Source: Streptomyces marincola
GTDB taxonomy: Bacteria > Actinomycetota > Actinomycetes > Streptomycetales > Streptomycetaceae
Assembly: GCF_020410765.1 (NCBI RefSeq)
Contig: NZ_CP084541.1
Location: 4,731,001-4,795,000, forward strand
Reading direction: 5' to 3'
DNA length: 64,000 bases
Shown: positions 7,958 to 16,014 of the stretch, piece after piece
How positions within the stretch are numbered: the stretch's first letter is position 1
Layout: every line of letters starts with the position of its first letter
Notes under the pieces: generated by a model
The model's database searches: none
What the model was told of the DNA's origin: nothing
The model's input: the letters and a program-made list of their open reading frames with translations, nothing else
Made by a program: the position numbers and the translations under genes

Positions 7958-10900
7958 GTGAGCCTCTCCGTCCCGTCCACTGACCGGCCGCCCGTCCCGG
8001 GAGCGTACCGACTGGTGCGCACCCCGGTCGCCGACGCGCGCGCCGTTGCTGTGGACGCGAGCCAGCGTGCGGTGGTTGACCACCCGGGCGGACCGCTGCT
8101 CGTGCTGGCCGGGCCCGGTACCGGCAAGACGACCACGCTGGTGGAGGCGGTCGCCCGCCGGGTGGCCGGCGGCACCGACCCCGAGCGGGTGCTCGTCCTC
8201 ACCTTCAGCCGCAGGGCGGCGGCCGAACTGCGGGACCGCCTCACCGCGCGTCTCGGCACAGCCTCCCCGCAGGCGACCACCTTCCATTCCTTCGCGTACG
8301 CGTTCGTCCGGGCACACCAGGACCGCGCGTTGTTCGCCGAGCCCCTGCGCCTGCTCTCGGGACCCGAACAGGACCTGTACCTGCGGGAGCTGCTGGCCGG
8401 CCACCGGGACCTGGAGCGCGCGGGGCGCGGTCTGCGCTGGCCCGAGGAGCTGCGCGCCTGCCTGACGACGCGCGGCTTCGCCGACGAGCTGCGGGCCGTG
8501 CTCGCCCGCAGCCGCGAACTCGGCCTCGACCCCGGTACCTTGGCCGGCTTCGCCCGCAGGACCGGGCGCCCCGACTGGGAGGCCGCCGCGCACTTCCTCG
8601 CCGAGTACCTGGACGTCACGCAGGCGCAGGGCGTGCTCGACTACGCCGAACTGGTGCGCAGCGCGGCGGCGACGGCCCGCGAACCGGGGCCCGCGGCGGC
8701 GGTGCGGGCGCGTTACGACGCGGTGTTCGTCGACGAGTACCAGGACACCGACCCGGCGCAGGTGGCGCTGCTGCGCGCGCTGGCGGGGGACGGGCGCGAC
8801 CTGGTCGTGTTCGGCGACCCCGACCAGTCCATCTACGCGTTCCGCGGCGCCGACGTGGGCGGCATCCTCGGCTTCCCCGACGCGTTCCGCACCGCGGCCG
8901 GCGCGCCCGCGCCCGTCGCGGTGCTCGGGGCCGCTCGGCGCAGCGGCGCGGCGCTGCTCGCCGCGACGCGGCTGGTCGCCCAGCGCATGCCGCTGGCGCG
9001 GCTGCCGGCCGACGCGGTGCGCCGCCACCGGGCGCTGACGGCCACCCGGGAGGGCGGCCGGGTCGAGGTGTACGTGCACCCGACGCCGGGCGCCGAGCTG
9101 GACAACGTCGCGGATCTCCTGCGCCGCGCCCATCTGGAGGACGGCCTGCCCTGGGGCGAGATGGCCGTGCTGGTGCGCGCCGGCGCGCGGTCGCTGCCCG
9201 GCGTGCGCCGGGCGCTCACCGTGGCGGGCGTGCCGCTTGAGGTCGACGGCGACGACCTGCCGCTGCGCCAGGAGCCGGCGGTCGCGCCGCTGCTCACCGC
9301 GTTGCGCGTGGTGGCGGAGCCGGCCGCCGCGCTCGACGCGGAGACCGCGGCCCGGCTGCTCACCTCGCCCCTCGGCGGCCTCGACGCGGCCGACCTGCGC
9401 CGGCTCGGCCGGGCGCTGCGCAACGAGGAGCGCGACGCGGGGGTCGCCGTGCCCGCCCCGTCCGACGCGCTGGTGGCCCGCGCGCTGGCCGAGCCGGAAC
9501 GGCTCCTCACCCACGACCCGTCCTACGCGCGCGGCGCGCAGCGGCTCGGCACGCTGCTGCGCAAGGCGCGCGAGTCGCTCGCGGGCGGCGGCAGCGCCGA
9601 GGAGGCGCTGTGGCAGCTGTGGGACGGCACGCCCTGGCCCGAGCGCCTGGAACGCGCCGCCCGGCGCGGCGGCGCGGCCGGGCGGAACGCGGACCGCGAC
9701 CTCGACGCCGTCTGCGCCCTGTTCGACGCGGCGGCGCGCGCCGAGGAGCGCACGGGCGGCCGGGGGGCGCTCAACTTCCTGTCCGAGCTGGAGGCGCACG
9801 ACATCGCGGCGGACACGCTCGCGCAGCGCCCGGTGCGCAGGGACGCGGTCCGGCTGATGACGGCGCACCGCGCCAAGGGACTCGAATGGTCGCTCGTGGT
9901 CGTGGCCGGCGTGCAGGAGGGGCTGTGGCCCGACCTGCGGCGCCGCGGCTCGCTGCTCGAAGCCGACCGCATCGGGCAGGAGGGGCTCGCCGAGCCGCTC
10001 GGCGCGGGCGCGCTGCTCGCCGAGGAGCGGCGCCTGTTCTACGTGGCGGCCACGCGCGCCCGCGACCGCCTGGTGGTCACCGCGGTCGGCGGCGCGGACG
10101 ACGGCGACCAGCCCTCGCGTTTCCTGCGCGAACTCGGCGTCGAACCGCAGGAGGTGGGCGCACGGCCGCGCCGCCCGCTGTCCCTGGCCGCGCTCGTCGC
10201 GGAGCTGCGCGCCACGACCGTCGACCCGGCGGCCTCGCCGGGATTGCGCCGCGCCGCCGCCGACCGGCTCGCCGCGCTCGCCGCGCTCCGCGACGACGAG
10301 GGGCACGCGCTGGCCCCGGCCGCCCACCCGGAGCGCTGGTGGGGCCTGCGCGAGCCGACCCGTTCCGCCGCGCCGCTGCGCGACCCCGCCGCGCCGGTCG
10401 CGCTCTCGGGCAGCGCGCTCGACCAGCTCGTCAACACCTGCTCGCTCCAGTGGTTCCTGGGCCGTGAGGTGCACGCCGACGCGCCGGCCACCAGCGCCCA
10501 GGGGTTCGGCAACGTGCTGCACGTCCTCGCCGACGAGGTCGCGTCCGGCAGCACGCCGGCCGACCTGTCCGTGCTCATGGAACGGCTCGACACCGTCTGG
10601 GACTCCCTGGCGTTCGAGGCGCCCTGGCAGTCCCGCAGGGAGCAGGCCGAGGCGCGGGCCGCGCTGGAACGCTTCCTGCGCTGGCACGTGCTGCAACGGG
10701 AGGCCGGCCGCGAACCCGTGGCGACCGAGCAGGAGTTCGACGTGACCCTGGCCGCGGGCGAGCACCGGGTCCGCATCCGGGGCGTGCTCGACCGCGTCGA
10801 GCAGGACCAGGGCGGCCGGGCCTACGTGGTCGACTTCAAGACCGGGCGGACCAGGCCCACCCGGGCCGAGGTCGAACGGCACCCGCAACTCGCCGTCTAC

Positions 10901-11191
10901 CAGCTCGCGCTGCGCGAGGGCGAGGCGGCCGCGGACGTGGCGGGCGCGGAGCTGGTCCACCTGCGGCAGGGCGCGGCGGCCCGCGACGGCGGCGACGCGC
11001 TGCCCGCCGTGCAGACCCAGGAGCCGCTGGGCTCGGGGGAGGGCGGCGACTGGGTCGGCGACCTGCTCGCGACGGCGGCGGGCCGCGTCCTCGACGAGCG
11101 GTTCACCCCGAAGACCGGCCGCCAGTGCGGCGCCTGCGCCTTCAGGGGCGCGTGCAGCGCGCGCCCGGAGGGGCGGCACGTCGTCGAGTGA
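7958..11191 (+). CDS. adnA: Helicase-nuclease subunit AdnA
   Basis: A 1077-residue UvrD-like helicase fused to a RecB-family nuclease. Motor motifs seen are GPGTGKTTT (Walker A), VDEYQDTDPAQ (Walker B/motif II), GDPDQSIYAFRG (motif III), MTAHRAKGLEW (motif V) and AATRARDRL (motif VI). The C-terminal PD-(D/E)XK site reads VVDFKTGRTRPT. One Cys in NTCSLQW and three in CGACAFRGAC look like an AddB-type iron-sulfur clamp around the nuclease. AdnAB resects double-strand breaks in mycobacteria. GTG 7958 is chosen as start because sequence upstream is unlike coding. The adnB gene follows after about 80 bp with its own -10 box. Confidence 0.85.
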   Translation: MSLSVPSTDRPPVPGAYRLVRTPVADARAVAVDASQRAVVDHPGGPLLVLAGPGTGKTTTLVEAVARRVAGGTDPERVLVLTFSRRAAAELRDRLTARLGTASPQATTFHSFAYAFVRAHQDRALFAEPLRLLSGPEQDLYLRELLAGHRDLERAGRGLRWPEELRACLTTRGFADELRAVLARSRELGLDPGTLAGFARRTGRPDWEAAAHFLAEYLDVTQAQGVLDYAELVRSAAATAREPGPAAAVRARYDAVFVDEYQDTDPAQVALLRALAGDGRDLVVFGDPDQSIYAFRGADVGGILGFPDAFRTAAGAPAPVAVLGAARRSGAALLAATRLVAQRMPLARLPADAVRRHRALTATREGGRVEVYVHPTPGAELDNVADLLRRAHLEDGLPWGEMAVLVRAGARSLPGVRRALTVAGVPLEVDGDDLPLRQEPAVAPLLTALRVVAEPAAALDAETAARLLTSPLGGLDAADLRRLGRALRNEERDAGVAVPAPSDALVARALAEPERLLTHDPSYARGAQRLGTLLRKARESLAGGGSAEEALWQLWDGTPWPERLERAARRGGAAGRNADRDLDAVCALFDAAARAEERTGGRGALNFLSELEAHDIAADTLAQRPVRRDAVRLMTAHRAKGLEWSLVVVAGVQEGLWPDLRRRGSLLEADRIGQEGLAEPLGAGALLAEERRLFYVAATRARDRLVVTAVGGADDGDQPSRFLRELGVEPQEVGARPRRPLSLAALVAELRATTVDPAASPGLRRAAADRLAALAALRDDEGHALAPAAHPERWWGLREPTRSAAPLRDPAAPVALSGSALDQLVNTCSLQWFLGREVHADAPATSAQGFGNVLHVLADEVASGSTPADLSVLMERLDTVWDSLAFEAPWQSRREQAEARAALERFLRWHVLQREAGREPVATEQEFDVTLAAGEHRVRIRGVLDRVEQDQGGRAYVVDFKTGRTRPTRAEVERHPQLAVYQLALREGEAAADVAGAELVHLRQGAAARDGGDALPAVQTQEPLGSGEGGDWVGDLLATAAGRVLDERFTPKTGRQCGACAFRGACSARPEGRHVVE

Positions 11192-11256
11192 GGCACGCCA
11201 CCGGTCCGCGGCCCCGGCGCGCGGACCGGGACCGGGCCGCTGTCGGCGGTGGACGC

Positions 11257-11262
11257 TACGCT
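11257..11262 (+). promoter_or_regulatory. Leaderless -10 box for adnB
   Basis: TACGCT ends 7 nt before GTG 11270, the spacing seen for leaderless transcripts in this window. Confidence 0.45.
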
Positions 11263-11269
11263 CGGTCGG

Positions 11270-14200
11270 GTGCCCGTCCGACTCAGCCGCCCCGATCAGC
11301 TCAGGGAACTGCTGGGCATCCCGTTCACCGCCGAGCAACTGGCCTGCATCACCGCCCCGCCCGCGCCCCAGGCGATCGTGGCGGGCGCGGGCTCGGGCAA
11401 GACGACCGTCATGGCCGCTCGCGTCGTGTGGCTCACCGGCACGGGGCAGGTCGAGCCGGGCCGCGTCCTTGGCCTCACCTTCACCAACAAGGCGGCGGGC
11501 GAGCTGGCCGACCGGGTCCGCAAGGCCCTGGCCAAGGCCGGGATCGCCGGGCCCGACGCCGTCCCCGCCGGGGACGGCACGGAGGGGAGCGAGCCGGGCG
11601 AGCCGCAGATCTCCACCTACCACGCGTTCGCCGGACGCCTGCTGACCGAGCACGGGCTGCGCCTGGGCATCGAGCCCGCCTCCCGGCTGCTCGCCGACGC
11701 CGGGCGCTTCCAGCTCGCCGCCGAGGTGCTGCGCGCGGCGCCCGCCGACTTCGAGCCGCCCGGCGCGTCCTCCGTGTCGTTCACCACCCTCGTCACCGAC
11801 CTCGTCGCCCTCGACGGCGAACTGTCGGAGCACCTGGTGACGCCCGCGGCGCTGCGCGCGTTCGACGCCGGGCTGCTCGGCGAACTCTCCGGCGTCCGGC
11901 TGACCAACGCCGACCTGCGGCAGGTGCCCGACGCCGCCGAGGGGCGCGGCCGGCTGCTCGGCCTCGTCGAGGAGTACCGCGCCCGCAAGCGCGCCCGCGA
12001 CCTCCTCGACTTCGGGGACCAGATCGCGCTCGCCGCCACCCTGGCCCGGGACGTGCCCGAGGTCGGGCGCGCGCTGCGCGAGCAGTTCGCCGTCGTGCTC
12101 CTCGACGAGTACCAGGACACCTCGGTCGCCCAGCGGGTCCTGCTCTCCGGCCTGTTCGGCGGCGGCACCGGGCACGCGGTCACCGCCGTCGGCGACCCCT
12201 GCCAGGCCATCTACGGCTGGCGCGGCGCGTCCGTCGCCAACCTCGACGACTTCCCCCAGCACTTCCCGCACCGCGACGGCAGCCCGGCCAGGCACGACAC
12301 GCTCGGCGAGAACCGGCGCAGCGGCGGACGGCTCCTCGCCCTCGCCAACGGGCTGGCCGCGCCGCTGCGTCAGCGGCACCCTGCCGTCGTCCCGCTGCGC
12401 CCGGCCGGCGGGGCCGAGGCCGACGGGCTGGTGCGCTGCGCCCTGCTGCCCACCCACGCCGAGGAGCTGGCCTGGCTGGCCGACTCCGTGGCCCACCGCG
12501 TGCGCACCGGCACCCCGCCGGGCGAGATCGCCGTGCTGTGCCGCACCGCGGCCGACTTCCCCGAGATCCAGCGCGAGCTGGTCGCCCGCGACATCCCGGT
12601 CGAGGTGGTCGGCCTCGCGGGACTGCTGCACCTGCCCGAGGTCGCCGACCTCGTGGCCGTCCTGCACGTGCTGGCCGACCCGACCGCGAACGCCGCGCTG
12701 GTGCGGCTGCTGACCGGGCCCCGCTGGCGGATCGGGCCGCGCGACCTCGCGCTGCTCGGCCGCCGCGCCCGCCTGCTGGTGCGCCGCCCCGGGCCCGCGG
12801 GCCCCGACGGGCGGCTCGCCGCCGCCGTCGAGGGCACCGACCCGGCCGAGACCACGTCGCTGGCCGACGCGCTCGACACGTTCGTCGACGCCTCGGGGCC
12901 CGGCGCGTCCCAGGCCGGCGGCCCGGGCGAGCCCGCCGACGGGCTGCCGTTCTCGGCGGCGGCCCGGGTCAGGTTCGCGCACCTGGCGGCCGAGATCCGC
13001 GACCTGCGGCGCTCCCTGGCCGACCCGCTGATGGACATCCTGCACCGGGTGCTCGGCGCCACCGGGCTCGAAGTCGAGCTGTCCGCGTCCCCGCAGGCGC
13101 TGGCCGCGAGGCGCCGCGAGACGCTGGGCGCGTTCCTCGACCTGGCCGCCGGGTTCGCCGCGGGCCGGGCCGGGACGGCCGTGGACGGCGAGGCGACGCT
13201 GCCCGCGTTCCTGGCCTTCCTGCGCGCCGCGGAGCAGTACGACCGCGGCCTCGACGGCTCGCTCCCCGGGGGCGGCGACACCGTGAAGATCCTCACCGCG
13301 CACAAGGCGAAGGGCCTCGAATGGGACGTGGTCGCGCTGCCCGGGCTGTGCGCGGGCGCCTTCCCGGCCAAGCCGACGCGCGACTCCTGGCTGCGCCACC
13401 CGAGGGCGCTGCCGCACCCGCTGCGCGGCGACGCCGGAACGCTCCCGGCCGTGCCGGAGTGGACGGCCGCGGGCCTGAAGGAGTACGCGGCGGCGGTCAC
13501 CGACCACCTGGCCCTCGAAGAGCTGCGCCTGGGCTACGTCGCGGTCACGCGCCCGCGCTCCCTGCTGCTCGGCTCCGGGCACTGGTGGGGGCCGAGCCAG
13601 AAGCGCGCGCGGGGGCCGTCGGCGTTCCTCGACGCGCTGCGCGCCCACTGCGAGGCCGACCCCGCGCACGGCGAGGTCGAGGCGTGGGCGCCGCCGCCGG
13701 CCGAGGGCGAGGGAAACCCGGCCCTCGCGGGCGACAGGACCGAGCAGGCGTGGCCGCTGCCCCTGGACGCGGAGGCGTTCGCGCGGCGGCGGGCCGCGGC
13801 GGACGCCGTGCTCGCGCGGCTGCGGGAGGGCGTGCCGGGGCAGCGGAGTGCCGGGCGGGAGGAGGGCGACGGCCTCGGCGGGCCGGGCGGCGGCCCCCAG
13901 GGGGACGAGGACGGCCTGACGCCCGAGGAGCAGCGCACCGTCGCCTCGTGGGACCGGGACCTGGGCGCGCTCACCGAGGAGCTGCGGCAGGCCAGGGCCA
14001 CGGTGCGGGACGTCCCGCTGCCCGCGGCCCTGTCCGCGTCGCAGGTGCAGCGGCTGGCGTCCGACCCTGAGGGCTTCGCCCGCGAGCTGGCCCGGCCGAT
14101 GCCGCGCCCGCCGCAGCCGGCGGCCCGCAGGGGCACCCGGTTCCACGCGTGGGTCGAGGCGCGTTTCGAGGAACTCGCGCTGCCGATGCTCGGCCCGGAC

Positions 14201-14632
14201 GAGCTGCCGGGCGCCGACCCGGAGGACGCGGCGGAGATCAGGGACGAACGGGACCTGGCCGAGCTGAAGGAGGCGTTCGCCCGCACGGCGTACGCCGGGC
14301 GCAGGCCGTACCGGGTCGAGGCGCCGTTCCAGCTGGAACTGGCCGGACGGGTCATCCGCGGGCGCATCGACGCGGTCTACCGCACCCCGAGCGGCGGCTT
14401 CGACATCATCGACTGGAAGACGTCGCGGCGGCAGGACGCCGACCCGCTCCAGCTCGCGATCTACCGGGTGGCCTGGGCGGAGCGGCACGGGCTTCCGCTG
14501 TCCGCGGTGTCGGCCGCGTTCCTCTACGTGCGCAGCGGCGAGCTGGTGCGGCCCTCGGTGCTGCCGGGCCGGCGCGGACTCGAACGGCTGCTGACGGGGG
14601 AGGATTCCTGGGAGCCGAACGACCCCGGTTAG
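11270..14632 (+). CDS. adnB: Helicase-nuclease subunit AdnB
   Basis: A 1120-residue partner of AdnA with a full UvrD-like motor: GAGSGKTTV (Walker A), LLDEYQDTSVAQ, GDPCQAIYGWRGAS, LTAHKAKGLEWD and VAVTRPRSLL. Its C-terminal nuclease shows GRIDAVYRTPSGGFDIIDWKTSR, with the catalytic D and K, but none of the Cys residues seen in AdnA. In the mycobacterial complex AdnB is the lead motor that tracks along the 3' strand. A variable, acidic insert (about residues 850-900) precedes the nuclease domain. The start could also be GTG 11249; GTG 11270 is preferred because of the -10 box. The stop overlaps the -10 box of nudC. Confidence 0.85.
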   Translation: MPVRLSRPDQLRELLGIPFTAEQLACITAPPAPQAIVAGAGSGKTTVMAARVVWLTGTGQVEPGRVLGLTFTNKAAGELADRVRKALAKAGIAGPDAVPAGDGTEGSEPGEPQISTYHAFAGRLLTEHGLRLGIEPASRLLADAGRFQLAAEVLRAAPADFEPPGASSVSFTTLVTDLVALDGELSEHLVTPAALRAFDAGLLGELSGVRLTNADLRQVPDAAEGRGRLLGLVEEYRARKRARDLLDFGDQIALAATLARDVPEVGRALREQFAVVLLDEYQDTSVAQRVLLSGLFGGGTGHAVTAVGDPCQAIYGWRGASVANLDDFPQHFPHRDGSPARHDTLGENRRSGGRLLALANGLAAPLRQRHPAVVPLRPAGGAEADGLVRCALLPTHAEELAWLADSVAHRVRTGTPPGEIAVLCRTAADFPEIQRELVARDIPVEVVGLAGLLHLPEVADLVAVLHVLADPTANAALVRLLTGPRWRIGPRDLALLGRRARLLVRRPGPAGPDGRLAAAVEGTDPAETTSLADALDTFVDASGPGASQAGGPGEPADGLPFSAAARVRFAHLAAEIRDLRRSLADPLMDILHRVLGATGLEVELSASPQALAARRRETLGAFLDLAAGFAAGRAGTAVDGEATLPAFLAFLRAAEQYDRGLDGSLPGGGDTVKILTAHKAKGLEWDVVALPGLCAGAFPAKPTRDSWLRHPRALPHPLRGDAGTLPAVPEWTAAGLKEYAAAVTDHLALEELRLGYVAVTRPRSLLLGSGHWWGPSQKRARGPSAFLDALRAHCEADPAHGEVEAWAPPPAEGEGNPALAGDRTEQAWPLPLDAEAFARRRAAADAVLARLREGVPGQRSAGREEGDGLGGPGGGPQGDEDGLTPEEQRTVASWDRDLGALTEELRQARATVRDVPLPAALSASQVQRLASDPEGFARELARPMPRPPQPAARRGTRFHAWVEARFEELALPMLGPDELPGADPEDAAEIRDERDLAELKEAFARTAYAGRRPYRVEAPFQLELAGRVIRGRIDAVYRTPSGGFDIIDWKTSRRQDADPLQLAIYRVAWAERHGLPLSAVSAAFLYVRSGELVRPSVLPGRRGLERLLTGEDSWEPNDPG

Positions 14633-14635
14633 GCT
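14630..14635 (+). promoter_or_regulatory. Leaderless -10 box for nudC
   Basis: TAGGCT ends 7 nt before the nudC ATG and overlaps the adnB stop codon. Confidence 0.55.
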
Positions 14636-14642
14636 TTCGGGT

Positions 14643-15581
14643 ATGAGCGCCACCCCGGACAACGCTGTCCAGCCGATCACCCTCACCGGCACCGGCGGCA
14701 TCGACCGCGGTGCACGTCACCGCCTCGACGAGGCGTGGCTCGGGGCAGCCTGGAGCCACCCGTCGACGCGGGTCTTCGTCGTATCCGGAGGGCAGGCGCT
14801 GATCGAGGAGCGCGCGGACGGGCGCACCGAGCTGGTGCTGATGCCGTCGTTCGACGCCCCGCTCACCGAGGCCCACCGCTACTACCTCGGCTCGGACGCC
14901 GACGGGGTGCGGTACTTCGCGCTCCAGAAGGACGCGCTGCCGGGGCGCATGGACGCGGCGGCGCGGCCCGCGGGGCTGCGCGAGGCGGCGGGGCTGCTCT
15001 CCGACCGCGACAACGAGCTGCTGGTGCACGCCGTGGCCCTGGAGAACTGGCAGCGGCTGCACCGGTTCTGCTCGCGCTGCGGGGAACGGACCGTGATCGC
15101 CGCGGCCGGGCACGTGCGGCGCTGCCCGGCGTGCGGGGCCGAGCACTACCCGCGGACGGACCCCGCGGTGATCATGCTCGTGCTCGACGAGGAGGACCGG
15201 GCCCTGCTCGGGCGCCAGGTGCACTGGCCGAAGGGGCGCTTCTCGACGCTCGCCGGGTTCGTCGAGCCGGGGGAGTCCATAGAGCAGGCCGTGGTGCGCG
15301 AGGTGGCCGAGGAGGTCGGCGTCGAGGTGGTGGACGTCGCGTACGTGGCCAGCCAGCCGTGGCCGTTCCCCTCCAGCCTGATGCTGGGCTTCGTGGCCCG
15401 GGCCGCGTCGGCCGACGTGCGGGTGGACGGCGAGGAGATCGAGGAGGCCCGCTGGTTCTCGCGGGAGGACCTGCGGGCGGCGATGGAGTCCGGCGAGGTG
15501 CTTCCCCCCTCGGGGGTCTCCATCGCCTCCCGGCTGATCGAGCGGTGGTACGGCAAGCCCTTGGCCACGCCGGGCTGGTAG
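14643..15581 (+). CDS. nudC: NADH pyrophosphatase / RNA deNADding hydrolase NudC
   Basis: A 312-residue Nudix enzyme. A zinc ribbon of two CxxC pairs (FCSRCGE and RRCPACGAE) precedes the Nudix domain. The Nudix box is GFVEPGESIEQAVVREVAEEVG, matching GX5EX7REUXEEXGU, and the downstream SQPWPFPSS motif is diagnostic of NudC enzymes. NudC cleaves NAD(H) to NMN(H) plus AMP and removes NAD caps from RNA in the cytoplasm. Length and domain order are normal. It follows adnB directly, and a convergent mycoredoxin gene follows. Confidence 0.95.
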   Translation: MSATPDNAVQPITLTGTGGIDRGARHRLDEAWLGAAWSHPSTRVFVVSGGQALIEERADGRTELVLMPSFDAPLTEAHRYYLGSDADGVRYFALQKDALPGRMDAAARPAGLREAAGLLSDRDNELLVHAVALENWQRLHRFCSRCGERTVIAAAGHVRRCPACGAEHYPRTDPAVIMLVLDEEDRALLGRQVHWPKGRFSTLAGFVEPGESIEQAVVREVAEEVGVEVVDVAYVASQPWPFPSSLMLGFVARAASADVRVDGEEIEEARWFSREDLRAAMESGEVLPPSGVSIASRLIERWYGKPLATPGW

Positions 15582-15612
15582 GTGGCGGCCCGGCGGGCGG
15601 CCGGGCCCGCGG

Positions 15613-15870
15613 TCAGGCCGCCAGGGCCCGCTTGACGTCGGCGAGCGAGGGGTTGGTCATGGTGACCTCCTCGCCGCCGCTCTCCGGGGCGACCACGACG
15701 GTCGGCACGGTGCGGTTGCCGTTGTTGGCCTTCTCCACGATGGCGACCGCGGAGGGCTCCTCCTCGATGTTGATCTCGGTGAAGGAGATGCCCTCCCGGT
15801 CCAGCTGGCTCTTGAGCCGGCGGCAGTAGCCGCACCAGGAGGTGCTGTACATCGTCACGGTGCCCGACAT
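15613..15870 (-). CDS. Mycoredoxin (glutaredoxin-like)
   Basis: An 85-residue thioredoxin-fold protein with the redox motif WCGYC near residue 12, the cis-Pro segment RTVPTVVV and a C-terminal helix. It would reduce mycothiol-protein mixed disulfides, the actinobacterial counterpart of glutaredoxin. Its position between nudC and uvrD2 is the same as that of the mycobacterial mycoredoxin gene. The start is ATG 15870. It is transcribed away from uvrD2, so the roughly 145 bp between them hold both promoters. Confidence 0.9.
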   Translation of the reverse strand: MSGTVTMYSTSWCGYCRRLKSQLDREGISFTEINIEEEPSAVAIVEKANNGNRTVPTVVVAPESGGEEVTMTNPSLADVKRALAA

Positions 15871-16014
15871 CTCTCATGCTCCTTCGTGTCGTCGCCGACC
15901 CGTCCGCTGCGGCGGGGCGTCACGCAAGCACAACACACGCCGCGGTATGAGTAATCCCCCCGGGCTGTGGACGACCGCGCCCGCCGCCGCCGGCGGACCT
16001 GGCAGCATGGCGGG

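Noticed and set aside
7817..14701. A 2294-codon open frame on the minus strand across adnA/adnB
   Set aside because: It is the antisense of two clear helicase genes; the high third-position GC bias keeps the opposite frame open. Its protein is low-complexity and matches nothing.
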